Positions 1-8,341 of a stretch of 23,404 nucleotides of DNA are shown here, one piece after another. Location: the NCBI GenBank assembly GCA_023255355.1, contig JALRIU010000257.1:1-23404 (forward strand). The letters run 5' to 3'. The stretch comes from Pseudomonadales bacterium (GTDB lineage Bacteria; Pseudomonadota; Gammaproteobacteria; Pseudomonadales; JAHEIH01). Below the pieces are notes generated by a model. That model had not been told where the DNA came from and searched no databases. It worked only from the letters and a program-made list of their open reading frames with translations. The position numbers were made by a program, and so were the translations under genes. Each line of letters begins with the position of its first letter. The stretch's first letter is position 1.

Positions 1-1096
1 TTCCCACTAACAACCACAGTGAACCAGGCTCATTGAATCGCCATGCCTTATAGATTTCACGCAAACTGCGATAGAAATTGTAAGCAAAAATTAACGCTAA
101 AATTGGTACGAACATCGTGAAGTCAGCTGTCGAGAAGATCAGGATGAATATCGCAAAAATCCAACCGGCGATGCGTTGGCCTTTTTCCAATTTTGAGTTG
201 TTACGTTTTTTTAGCGCCGCTAGCGACATACGATGCAAGGATGTGGAGAAAAATAAAATCCCTAAATATCGCATTTTGAAATGCAGTTCAAAGCTTGTGA
301 TGTTAGGTGTTGCAAAAAGAAATTCCAGCATCGATTCAGTAGAAAGGAAAAACACAGAAGCTGACGCGCATACCGCTAGTAGCCACTTGCTCGAAGATTC
401 GATAGGATTTTGAATACTTAAACCCAGGCTATAAATTCCGACTCCTAGAAGGATGCCGATGGTTACCATCGTTGTACTAATACTCCAGATTTCAGCATTG
501 CGAAGAGCGCTTGGGTTACCAATGTCCACGCGATCACAGAGGCCGCCGTCGCGCAGATGGAAATTACTTACATTAATGAGAAGGCTAGCGTTAGTTGGTG
601 TGGGTTGAGGTAAATTAAGTGTGATTGGACGCATCCTTGGTAGCGTATCGCTATCGCTACTGCCGGCTTTACCAATTCTGCCAAGAAGGCTGACTCCTCC
701 AGCGTGATTGATAAGATAAATATCTGCGCTCGAGCATACTTGGTTGAAGTGAAGTGCCAGGGGTTCGTTAGGAATATTGTACATGTTAAGCATGTAGCTA
801 GCTTGGCCTGTTCCACCGTAACTGAAAGATTCGTTTTCGTCTTGGGGTATCCCCCATAAATCGGGAATGGTTCTAAACTTATTCAGGGTAGGATTTAGAG
901 TGTCGATGGTATATGGATCAGTGTGACTGCCCGCCCGGAAGTGCCATTGGCCGTTGATGTTTTGAATGGGAGTGTGGTCGCGATTCCATGAGCCAAGATT
1001 GATCTCGCCAGGTTTGAATTCAATAGTGTTTGCTATGCCTAGGCTGCTGAAAAGCATAACAACAAGCAAAAATATTGTTTTTATGAATGCTGTCAT
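1..1096 (-). CDS. 7TM-DISM family membrane sensor, N-terminal part (cut by left edge)
   Basis: A frame of 365 codons is open from an ATG at 1096 to the window edge without a stop, so the C-terminal output domain is missing. An AAGGA lies about ten bases before the ATG. Residues 1-22 form a signal peptide (hydrophobic core IFLLVVMLF). Residues about 25-200 are a periplasmic beta-rich region with a NGQWHFRAG motif, like the DISMED jelly-roll sensors that bind carbohydrate-like ligands; C121 and C187 could form a disulfide. From about 205 a series of hydrophobic helices follows (about 206-226, 237-252, 277-290, 309-323, 326-344), with the layout of a 7TM-DISM domain, including an aromatic KMRYLG turn. 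Family members usually end in GGDEF, histidine kinase or cyclase domains; which one applies here cannot be seen. The gene lies 52 bases after moaA on the same strand. Confidence 0.72.
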   Translation of the reverse strand, partial: MTAFIKTIFLLVVMLFSSLGIANTIEFKPGEINLGSWNRDHTPIQNINGQWHFRAGSHTDPYTIDTLNPTLNKFRTIPDLWGIPQDENESFSYGGTGQASYMLNMYNIPNEPLALHFNQVCSSADIYLINHAGGVSLLGRIGKAGSSDSDTLPRMRPITLNLPQPTPTNASLLINVSNFHLRDGGLCDRVDIGNPSALRNAEIWSISTTMVTIGILLGVGIYSLGLSIQNPIESSSKWLLAVCASASVFFLSTESMLEFLFATPNITSFELHFKMRYLGILFFSTSLHRMSLAALKKRNNSKLEKGQRIAGWIFAIFILIFSTADFTMFVPILALIFAYNFYRSLREIYKAWRFNEPGSLWLLVG

Positions 1097-1148
1097 ATTG
1101 GCTCGTTCCTTCAAGCAGTTGTGAATTTCTGTTTTATACATTTTAAAT

Positions 1149-2138
1149 TCACCCTCCAGTGGCATTCATAAAACGGACGATTTGCACTGGTGCGTCGAGA
1201 TCAAAATCGTGTTTCTCAGGTTTATATGCCAATGCATTGACGATGGCTGTTTTGACTTCGTGGAGTGGATTGGCACTATTGCGAACGATATCTCGAAGAT
1301 TCACTGAGTCTTCGTTGCCAAGGCAAAGTATAAGCACACCTTCGGCGGTAACGCGAACACGATTACACGCTGCACAGAAATTATTGCTATGGGGTGAAAT
1401 AAAACCTATCGCCGTTTCACTATCAGTCATGCGGTAATAACGGGAGGGCCCCCCCGTGGTTTTTTCGGGAGTTGCCAGCAATGGATAGCGGGTTTCTATT
1501 ACGTCTTTGACCTCGTCACTTGACATAAAACTTAGCGCACGATCATGCTCGATATTACCTAGCGGCATTTCTTCAATAAAGCTGATATCAATATTTCGAG
1601 CTCTGGCAAACTCGACAAGATCGAGGATTTCATCCTCATTGCGACCACGCATGATGACTGCATTCAATTTGATGCGGTTGAAGTTTTGTTGGCACGCTGC
1701 GTCAATACCGCGAATGACAGTCTCTAGGTTGCCTGTTCGAGTGAGCGCTTTAAAGCGAGCTGGCTGTAGGCTATCTAAACTAATGTTGATGCGGTGAAGG
1801 CCGTGTTGGAAAAGCTGAGGGGCATATTCTTCGAGATGAGAGCCATTAGTCGATAGGTTTAGTTCCTTCAAGCCAGGAATTTGGGCTATTTTTTCGACGG
1901 CGCTAAGGATGTCACGACGGATAAGGGGTTCGCCACCCGTTAAGCGAATCTTCTCGACGCCTAGTTCGATAAACGCTTGTGCTACTAAGGTCAATTCTTC
2001 GAAGCTTAAAACATCTTTGCGCGGCACAAACACCATGTCTTCAGCCATACAATAGACGCAGCGGAAATCGCAGCGATCAGTCACCGACAAGCGTAGATAG
2101 GTAATTTTTCTGCCGAAGCTATCAACGAGTTTTTCCAT
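1149..2138 (-). CDS. moaA: GTP 3',8-cyclase MoaA
   Basis: MoaA is the radical SAM enzyme that converts GTP to 3',8-cyclo-7,8-dihydro-GTP, the first step of molybdenum cofactor synthesis in the cytosol. The 329-residue product has the usual length. C23, C27 and C30 (CDFRCVYC) hold the radical SAM iron-sulfur cluster, LTGGEPLIR (66-74) is the SAM-binding GGE motif, and C255, C258 and C272 hold the second, substrate-binding cluster. The protein ends in GG, the conserved C-terminal tail that enters the active site. No other moa gene is present here, so it is an isolated locus. It is divergent from the DASS transporter and may be read through into the 7TM sensor gene. Confidence 0.95.
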   Translation of the reverse strand: MEKLVDSFGRKITYLRLSVTDRCDFRCVYCMAEDMVFVPRKDVLSFEELTLVAQAFIELGVEKIRLTGGEPLIRRDILSAVEKIAQIPGLKELNLSTNGSHLEEYAPQLFQHGLHRINISLDSLQPARFKALTRTGNLETVIRGIDAACQQNFNRIKLNAVIMRGRNEDEILDLVEFARARNIDISFIEEMPLGNIEHDRALSFMSSDEVKDVIETRYPLLATPEKTTGGPSRYYRMTDSETAIGFISPHSNNFCAACNRVRVTAEGVLILCLGNEDSVNLRDIVRNSANPLHEVKTAIVNALAYKPEKHDFDLDAPVQIVRFMNATGG

Positions 2139-2242
2139 GGCGACATCATACCAGAGAAATTAAACAACGCATTTCATAATTATTGATTTGTATAGCAAAA
2201 ACATGTGTCCTATGCCATGGTATATCAAAAAAGGAAACGCAC

Positions 2243-3622
2243 TTGAAAAAACATTGGTTTATATACATTGGTCCCCTTGCCAGCATGGCTTTGGGCATCG
2301 TAATGATGTCTCTCGGGCACGATATGGCACGAGTTTATGCAGCAAGCATTACACTCTGTTGCGTTATTTGGTGGTTGACTGAAGCCATTCCTATTCCTGT
2401 CGCATCACTGTTACCTATTGCGCTATTTCCAATGTTAGACGTTTTAACTGTTAATCAAGTCGCACAGGCCTATGGTAACCCCTTTGTACTGTTGATGCTT
2501 GGCGGGGGTTTATTATCGCTTGCGATGACCGAAAGTGGCGCACATCGAAGAATTGCAATGCATTTTGTGACCCTAGTTGGTACTGAACAACCCCGCCATT
2601 TGGTGTGGGGATTTATGGCTGCAGCGGCGTTTTTAAGCATGTGGATTTCAAATACAGCAACGGCACTAGTGTTATTGCCTATTGCTGTTGCCGCGGTAGA
2701 GAGTAGTGAAGACAAGCGTCTAGCCACTGTGCTTTTTTTAGGAATCGCTTACGCCTGTAGTATAGGTGGTATGGGAACACCTATCGGTACCCCGCCTAAT
2801 TTAATCTTTATTGAGGTATTGCGTGAGCAAACTGGATACGAGGTGAGTTTTTTGCAATGGATGGCATGGGCTCTTCCAGTCGTGTTGGTGTTTTTGCCTA
2901 TTGTTGCATGGGGACTGACACGGAAATTAGGAGACGGTTTGGCGCTACCCAATTTTTCAGCTGGAGCCATGAAAAGCGCTGAGAAAAGGGTCTTAATCAT
3001 TTTTGGTCTGACTGCCCTCGCCTGGATGACCCGTACGGATCCTTTTGGAGGTTGGCGTGAGTGGTTAAATTTGCCTAATGCCAATGATGCATCGGTTGCA
3101 TTTTTGGCGGCCATACTTTTGTTTATGATTCCCAAAGACGATGATACTGGTGAGCGATTGCTAAGTTGGGACGCTTCTCGAAATTTACCTTGGGGCGTGT
3201 TGCTACTGTTCGCAGGTGGGTTAAGTATCGCGACGGCGTTTAAACAGACAGGGCTCAGCCAGCTTTTGGCAGAACAACTGGATATGGTAGCGAGCATGCC
3301 GCCCATAGTGTTGGTTCTCATGATCTGTCTACTGGTAACCTTTTTAACCGAGGTGACCAGTAATACGGCGAGTGCTAGTTTATTGCTGCCTATCCTTGCT
3401 TCGATTGCCGCTGCTGCAGGTATCGATGCCTCGAGTCTGATGTTGCCTGCTGTATTAAGTGCTAGCTGTGCGTTTATGCTACCCGTAGCAACACCGCCAA
3501 ATGCAGTTGTTTTTAGTTCTGGTTATATTTCTACCAAGGATATGGCAAAAGCGGGAATTTATTTTAATATTGCAGGTGCGTTCGTGATCACTACAGTATT
3601 GACTGTGATGGGTTTGATATGA
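2243..3622 (+). CDS. DASS/SLC13 family anion:Na+ symporter
   Basis: This is an inner-membrane symporter of the divalent anion:sodium family, which carries C4-dicarboxylates, citrate or sulfate; the exact substrate cannot be read from sequence. About 459 residues with at least ten hydrophobic segments. The two family SNT motifs that bind Na+ and substrate are present: SNTATALVLLPIAV in the first half and SNTASASLLLPI in the second. GGMGTPIGTPPNLIF and the matching VATPPNAVVF near the C terminus are the paired re-entrant signatures. I place the start at TTG 2243, since AAGGA at 2231-2235 sits seven bases upstream and the protein then begins MKKHWF before the first membrane helix. An in-frame TTG at 2183 would add 20 residues without a ribosome binding site. 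Confidence 0.88.
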   Translation: MKKHWFIYIGPLASMALGIVMMSLGHDMARVYAASITLCCVIWWLTEAIPIPVASLLPIALFPMLDVLTVNQVAQAYGNPFVLLMLGGGLLSLAMTESGAHRRIAMHFVTLVGTEQPRHLVWGFMAAAAFLSMWISNTATALVLLPIAVAAVESSEDKRLATVLFLGIAYACSIGGMGTPIGTPPNLIFIEVLREQTGYEVSFLQWMAWALPVVLVFLPIVAWGLTRKLGDGLALPNFSAGAMKSAEKRVLIIFGLTALAWMTRTDPFGGWREWLNLPNANDASVAFLAAILLFMIPKDDDTGERLLSWDASRNLPWGVLLLFAGGLSIATAFKQTGLSQLLAEQLDMVASMPPIVLVLMICLLVTFLTEVTSNTASASLLLPILASIAAAAGIDASSLMLPAVLSASCAFMLPVATPPNAVVFSSGYISTKDMAKAGIYFNIAGAFVITTVLTVMGLI

Positions 3623-3624
3623 GT

Positions 3625-3654
3625 CTGTCATTGGCGTGATACCACCAATGACAG
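3625..3654. terminator. Inverted repeat between convergent genes, possible bidirectional terminator
   Basis: CTGTCATTGG (3625-3634) pairs perfectly over ten bases with CCAATGACAG (3645-3654) around a ten-base loop. It begins three bases after the symporter stop codon and lies 17 bases beyond the convergent peroxiredoxin stop. Neither side has a strong T run, so intrinsic termination would be weak. The position between converging genes supports the role. Confidence 0.5.
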
Positions 3655-3671
3655 AAACATTGTAGGAAGTA

Positions 3672-4145
3672 TTACAGTAGGCCTAAGACGGCTTCAGCTG
3701 AGCTTTTTTCTAGGGCAGCTTCATCGATATTTAGCGCGCTAATTGTTCCATTGTCGATGATCATTGCGTAACGTTTGCTGCGCATGCCCATACCAAAACC
3801 ACTCGCATTTAGCTCTAAATCAAGTGCCTTGGCCAATTCACCATTACCATCTGCAGCCATAATAATATGTTCTGCATTTTGAGCATTGCCCCATGCGTTC
3901 ATAACGAATACATCGTTGACAGATGTACAGATGATGGCGTCTACGCCTTTCGCTTTTAGACTATCTGCGTGTACCACGAAACCTGGAAGGTGAGCTGCAG
4001 AGCAGGTCGGCGTGTACGCGCCAGGGACTGCAAACATCACGACTTTTTTGTCAGCACAGAAATCGGCAAGCGGAAGATCGCTTGGACCTTCTGCGCCCAT
4101 TACTTTAAGGTTTACAGCGGGGATTTTGTCACCAATGTTGGCCAT
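3672..4145 (-). CDS. Prx5/hybrid-type peroxiredoxin
   Basis: A thiol peroxidase of the redoxin/Prx5 class that reduces peroxides with electrons from glutathione/glutaredoxin or thioredoxin. The 157-residue length fits the stand-alone form. The active-site motif PGAYTPTCS places the peroxidatic cysteine at C48; C30 and C73 are further cysteines, and which, if any, is resolving is not clear. No fused glutaredoxin domain is present. The gene follows tex by 14 bases on the same strand, with an AAGAGAG ribosome binding site ahead of ATG 4145, so the two are probably co-transcribed. No OxyR-type site was recognised. Confidence 0.93.
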   Translation of the reverse strand: MANIGDKIPAVNLKVMGAEGPSDLPLADFCADKKVVMFAVPGAYTPTCSAAHLPGFVVHADSLKAKGVDAIICTSVNDVFVMNAWGNAQNAEHIIMAADGNGELAKALDLELNASGFGMGMRSKRYAMIIDNGTISALNIDEAALEKSSAEAVLGLL

Positions 4146-4159
4146 ATGATTCTCTCTTA

Positions 4160-6469
4160 TTAACTTTCGTTTTGCTTAATTGCCTGTTGAAGTAAGGCAC
4201 CCATAGACCCCATATTAGACGTTTTTTGGGGCGTTTGTCTTGTCATATTTTGCTTTGGTTGGGGTCGATTATTAGCAGGTTTATCATTTTGCTGACTAAT
4301 TTCATCGTCAAGTCGCATGCTAAGTGCGATACGCTTGCGAGCAACCTCGACCTCAATAACCTTAACTTTGACGATATCGCCTGCTTTGACAACGTCACGA
4401 GGATCCTTAACAAACGTATTCGATAGCGCCGAAATATGTACCAGTCCATCTTGGTGAACACCAATATCAACAAAGGCACCAAAATTGGTGACATTACTGA
4501 TTGCACCTTCTAGGATCATGCCGGGGATCAGATCTTTGATCGTTTCTACCCCTTCCATAAAATCGGCCGTTTTAAATTCTGGGCGAGGATCGCGACCAGG
4601 TTTTTCAAGCTCTGCCAGAATATCTTTGATGGTGGGCAGACCGACAGTCTCAGTGATAAATTCTTGCGGTTTTAATGTGCGAAGAAAACTTACGTCGCCA
4701 ATAATGCTATTGATTTGACGCTGGCTTTGTTTGGCAATGTTTTCAACGACGGAATAGGATTCAGGGTGAACGGCCGAATTATCGAGGGGGTTTTCTCCAG
4801 CAATGCGTAAAAAGCCAGCAGCCTGTTCAAACGTTTTGTCGCCAAAACGAGGAACTTTCATCAAATCTTGTCGGCTGGAAAATGCGCCATGCAGATCCCG
4901 AAAGTCGACAATATTTTGAGCAAGTGTACTGTTTAAGCCTGAAACACGACTCAACAATGGGATTGAGGCAGTATTAAGATCAACGCCTACCGCATTCACA
5001 CAATCCTCAACGATGGTGTCTAGCGTGCGTGCCAACTGAACTTGGTTAACGTCGTGTTGGTATTGGCCGACCCCGATTGATTTGGGATCAATTTTTACCA
5101 GCTCTGCTAAGGGGTCTTGCAATCGTCTGGCGATAGACACCGCGCCCCGGATCGTAACATCTAGGTCAGGGAATTCTCGAGCTGCATACTCAGAGGCAGA
5201 ATAGATAGAGGCTCCGGCTTCATTGACGATGACTTTTTTGATATTGAGTTCGGGCAACTGTTTGATAACTTCGCCAGCAAATTTATCTGTTTCGCGTGAG
5301 GCGGTGCCATTGCCGATACTGATCAATTCAACATTATGTTTGCGGCATAAATTCATCAAGATTTTGGCGGATTCGACAATTTTATTTTGTGGCGGATTTG
5401 GAAAAATAGCGCAGTGATCGACGACTTTGCCCGTAGCATCAATAACCGCAACCTTAACCCCCGTTCTAAGACCTGGATCAAGGCCGATGGTAGCTTTTTG
5501 TCCAGCTGCGGCAGTTAAAAGTAGATCCTTTAAATTGGCACCAAAAACTTTAATCGCGTCTTCTTCGGCAGATTCTCGCACGTTGCCTAACAGGTCTGTC
5601 TCAAGATGGGTGAGTAATTTAACTCGCCATGTCCAACGCACCACTTCATTCAGCCATTTATCTGCTGCACGGCCATTATTTTTAATACCCACGTGGCCGG
5701 CAATAATCCCTTCACAGGGATGACTTGCTAGTGGGCTTTCTTCTTCATTTGGCAACCTCAAGCTAACACTTAAAACACCTTCTTTGCGGCCTCTAAATAA
5801 CGCCAGTGCTCTGTGTGAAGGGATTTTTTGGAGCGGTTCGCTATATTCAAAATAGTCTCTGAATTTTTCACCTGCAGATTCCTGGCCTGCAATCACCCGT
5901 GCACTGGCATTGGCGTTATCCCACAAAAATTGCCGCAACTTGCCAATTAATTCGGCATCTTCAGCAAATTGCTCCATTAGGATTTGCTTGGCACCATCTA
6001 AAGCATCTTTGCTGGTTGCAATTGCATGATCGGCGTTTAAAAACTCAATTGCGATGACCTCTGGATCTAATGAAGGATCGCTCATTAGGCGATCAGCGAG
6101 CGGTTGCAATCCGGCTTCGCGAGCAATTTGTGCTTTGGTTCGACGCTTAGGTTTATAGGGAAGATAAAGATCTTCAAGCCGTGTCTTAGTATCTGCCGAG
6201 TTAATTTCTTTGCTTAATTCAGGTGTTAACTTACCTTGTTCTTCGATGCTTTTTAGGATGGTCTCGCGACGCGCTTCTAATTCCCTAAGGTAGTGTAAAC
6301 GTTCCTCGAGGTAACGCATTTGAGTGTCATCTAAGCCGCCGGTAACCTCTTTGCGATAGCGAGCAATAAATGGGACGGTTGCGCCCTCATCCAGCAAGTT
6401 TATAGCCGCATTGACTTGGCGGTCGGCAACGTTGAGTTCTTTGGCAATATGCTTTTCTAAATTGATCAT
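4160..6469 (-). CDS. tex: Tex family RNA-binding transcription accessory protein
   Basis: Tex (YhgF in E. coli) is a conserved cytosolic nucleic-acid-binding protein linked to transcription and to toxin gene expression in Bordetella; its exact activity remains unclear. The 769-residue length is typical. Order of domains: helical Tex N-terminal region (1 to about 190, beginning MINLEKHIAKEL), YqgF/RNase H-like fold (about 325-450, starting ATIGLDPGLRTG), helix-hairpin-helix repeats (about 494-565, with VGVDLNTAS and VPRFGDKTFEQAAGF) and an S1 RNA-binding domain (about 648-717, GAFVDIGVHQDGLVHIS). Residues 720-769 form a polar, glutamine- and asparagine-rich tail of low complexity. Probably the first gene of a tex-peroxiredoxin unit. 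Confidence 0.96.
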   Translation of the reverse strand: MINLEKHIAKELNVADRQVNAAINLLDEGATVPFIARYRKEVTGGLDDTQMRYLEERLHYLRELEARRETILKSIEEQGKLTPELSKEINSADTKTRLEDLYLPYKPKRRTKAQIAREAGLQPLADRLMSDPSLDPEVIAIEFLNADHAIATSKDALDGAKQILMEQFAEDAELIGKLRQFLWDNANASARVIAGQESAGEKFRDYFEYSEPLQKIPSHRALALFRGRKEGVLSVSLRLPNEEESPLASHPCEGIIAGHVGIKNNGRAADKWLNEVVRWTWRVKLLTHLETDLLGNVRESAEEDAIKVFGANLKDLLLTAAAGQKATIGLDPGLRTGVKVAVIDATGKVVDHCAIFPNPPQNKIVESAKILMNLCRKHNVELISIGNGTASRETDKFAGEVIKQLPELNIKKVIVNEAGASIYSASEYAAREFPDLDVTIRGAVSIARRLQDPLAELVKIDPKSIGVGQYQHDVNQVQLARTLDTIVEDCVNAVGVDLNTASIPLLSRVSGLNSTLAQNIVDFRDLHGAFSSRQDLMKVPRFGDKTFEQAAGFLRIAGENPLDNSAVHPESYSVVENIAKQSQRQINSIIGDVSFLRTLKPQEFITETVGLPTIKDILAELEKPGRDPRPEFKTADFMEGVETIKDLIPGMILEGAISNVTNFGAFVDIGVHQDGLVHISALSNTFVKDPRDVVKAGDIVKVKVIEVEVARKRIALSMRLDDEISQQNDKPANNRPQPKQNMTRQTPQKTSNMGSMGALLQQAIKQNES

Positions 6470-6599
6470 AATCGAAGGGTATATAGTTAATAATCTGATT
6501 GCGATTATGCGATAAATTGATGGCTCTTGGCAGTCTTGTTTTTTACAAAAAGAGTTGCTAGAGGCTTTCCAGAATAAAGATAGACTTGTTCAAAATGGA

Positions 6600-6621
6600 T
6601 TGGCCGGATGGCTCCGGCCAA
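6600..6621 (-). terminator. Hairpin downstream of pckA, likely terminator
   Basis: TTGGCCGGA pairs with TCCGGCCAA (nine base pairs, GC-rich, four-base loop) starting eight bases after the pckA stop codon. On the minus strand the hairpin is followed by TCCATTTTG, a modest U-rich tail, fitting a rho-independent terminator that separates pckA from tex. Confidence 0.65.
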
Positions 6622-6628
6622 GGGAAGG

Positions 6629-8203
6629 TTAGGCTTTCGGCCCGGCGGCTAAAATTGCATCGGAAACATCAAACTTTTGAATATTGCGGTTAAATAAAGC
6701 CGCTAATTTACTTGCCGCTTGGTTGTATTCGTCAAGTGACGACCAGCCGCTGCGCGGGTCGACATATTTGTCGTCAACGCCCGGTATGGCTAGCGGGATA
6801 TCCAAGTTCAAATTATCCAAGTGAACAGTTTCAACGTCTGAAAGCGCACCACTTTGTGCAGCAGCGACGACGGCGCGAGTAACCGGGATAGGGAAACGAG
6901 AGCCAGAGCCACCCGCTGCGCCAGAGCCGCCTGTCCAACCAGTGTTAACAAGGTAAACACGGGCGCCAGACTTTTCGATACGCTGCATTAATAATTCAGC
7001 ATATTCGCCAGCTGGTCGCGGCATGAATGGCGCACCAAAACAGGTTGAGAAAGTAGGGTGGATCCCTGCCTCAGCGCCGAGTTCGGTTGAGCCAACACGA
7101 GCTGTATAACCTGATAAAAAGTGGAACGCTGCCGCCTCTTTGCTCAAAATAGATACCGGTGGTAAGACACCTGATACATCACATGTTAGAAAAATTACAG
7201 TTTTTGGTTCTGCCCCAATGTTCTGCGGTATTCTTTTGGCAACATGTTCTAATGGGTAGCAACAGCGGCCATTTTCAGAAAGACTAGTGTCGTCATAATC
7301 GGCCTGGTGCGTGCTGTCTATGACCACGTTTTCGATAATAGCGCCGTAGCGAATGGCCTCCCAAATAATGGGTTCATTTTGGTGGCTAAGGTTGATGGTT
7401 TTAGCGTAGCAACCGCCTTCAAAGTTGAATACTTGGCCATCGCCCCAACCATGTTCATCGTCTCCGATGAGAAAACGTTCTGGGTCTGCCGACAGGGTCG
7501 TTTTGCCGGTACCTGACAAGCCAAAGAACAAGGTGGTGTCGCCATTTTCGCCGACGTTGGCTGAACAATGCATTGGCATGACGTCTTTTTCCGGCAAAAG
7601 AAAGTTTTGCACTGAAAACATAGACTTTTTCATTTCACCTGCATAACGCATACCCGCTAATAACACTTTGCGTTGAGCAAAGTTAATGAGTACTACGCCA
7701 TCGCTATTGGTGCCATCGCGTTCGGGCTCGCAAACAAAATTAGCTGCATTGATGACGGTCCATTCTTGTTTGGATTTTGGATTATATGTTTTGGGGCGGA
7801 CGAACATGTTACGACCAAAAAGACTCTGCCAAGCTGTTTCGGTAAAAACTTGCATTGGTAAATAGTGGTCGTCACTGGCACCTACGTGCAGGTGTTGTAA
7901 AAAGTGATCTCGTTCTGCAAGGTAACTTTCTACACGATTCCAAAGTTCATCAAACTTTTTGCTTTCGAACGGGCGGTTAACACTGCCCCAATCAATAGCA
8001 TCTTCAGTTGAATGCTCTTTGACGATAAAGCGGTCGGCGGTTGAACGGCCTGTGCGGTGGCCTGTCGTTACGACGAGAGCTCCGGTGTCCGCAAGGGTGC
8101 CTTCGCCGCGTTTTAGGGCTGCCTCGATAAGTGCAGATGGGCATAAATCAGTGTGCACAGTAATGTTATCCATTACCATGGCTGGTGAAGAATTCGTTGT
8201 CAT
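6629..8203 (-). CDS. pckA: Phosphoenolpyruvate carboxykinase (ATP)
   Basis: Converts oxaloacetate and ATP to phosphoenolpyruvate, CO2 and ADP, the entry step of gluconeogenesis in the cytosol. The 524-residue length is usual for the ATP-dependent family. Visible motifs: RYAGEMKKSMF (186-196), the P-loop GLSGTGKTT (228-236) and the metal-binding IGDDEHGWG (246-254). The adenine-binding region reads LVNTGWTGGSGAAGG followed by SGSRFPIPVTRA; it is richer in small residues than the E. coli form and lacks its GKR sequence, which may be a lineage variant. ATG 8203 follows AGGAAA at a good distance. It follows hslO by 137 bases, so it probably has its own promoter, and it ends at a hairpin. Confidence 0.96.
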   Translation of the reverse strand: MTTNSSPAMVMDNITVHTDLCPSALIEAALKRGEGTLADTGALVVTTGHRTGRSTADRFIVKEHSTEDAIDWGSVNRPFESKKFDELWNRVESYLAERDHFLQHLHVGASDDHYLPMQVFTETAWQSLFGRNMFVRPKTYNPKSKQEWTVINAANFVCEPERDGTNSDGVVLINFAQRKVLLAGMRYAGEMKKSMFSVQNFLLPEKDVMPMHCSANVGENGDTTLFFGLSGTGKTTLSADPERFLIGDDEHGWGDGQVFNFEGGCYAKTINLSHQNEPIIWEAIRYGAIIENVVIDSTHQADYDDTSLSENGRCCYPLEHVAKRIPQNIGAEPKTVIFLTCDVSGVLPPVSILSKEAAAFHFLSGYTARVGSTELGAEAGIHPTFSTCFGAPFMPRPAGEYAELLMQRIEKSGARVYLVNTGWTGGSGAAGGSGSRFPIPVTRAVVAAAQSGALSDVETVHLDNLNLDIPLAIPGVDDKYVDPRSGWSSLDEYNQAASKLAALFNRNIQKFDVSDAILAAGPKA

Positions 8204-8341
8204 TGCTGTTTCCTGTTGTCTTTTAAGACGATTCTAAATTGATCTTCTTTTGAGATCTTTTAGCATTATGACAAAGATATCGAGCATGTGTATTTTTATT
8301 TACCTAAATGTGACACATACCCGCAATTCAGTGTATTGATG
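8204..8341 (-). promoter_or_regulatory. Intergenic region upstream of pckA with ATGTG/CACAT palindrome
   Basis: This 138-base AT-rich spacer separates hslO from pckA, both on the minus strand, and should hold the pckA promoter. ATGTGACACAT at 8308-8318 is an 11-base palindrome about one central base, about 100 bases upstream of the pckA start; its half-sites are too close for a standard CRP site. A CATAAT hexamer lies nearer the gene without a convincing -35 partner. The operator role is inference only. Confidence 0.3.

Noticed and set aside
117..413. Plus-strand open frame of 98 residues at the left edge
   Set aside because: It is antisense to the 365-codon 7TM-DISM frame, which has a signal peptide and membrane helices; the plus-strand product has no recognisable motif.
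568..816. Minus-strand open frame of 82 residues
   Set aside because: It lies in a different frame inside the 7TM-DISM gene and shows no family features.
2183..2242. Upstream extension of the symporter to TTG 2183
   Set aside because: The extra residues (ICIAKTCVLCHG) look non-coding and no ribosome binding site precedes it, whereas AAGGA stands before TTG 2243.
2749..3321. Antisense 190-residue open frame opposite the symporter
   Set aside because: A shadow of the symporter coding sequence, with no start signal or known motif; the plus-strand frame has both SNT motifs.
8308..8318. Standard CRP binding site
   Set aside because: The half-sites are separated by one base instead of six, so it does not fit the CRP consensus.
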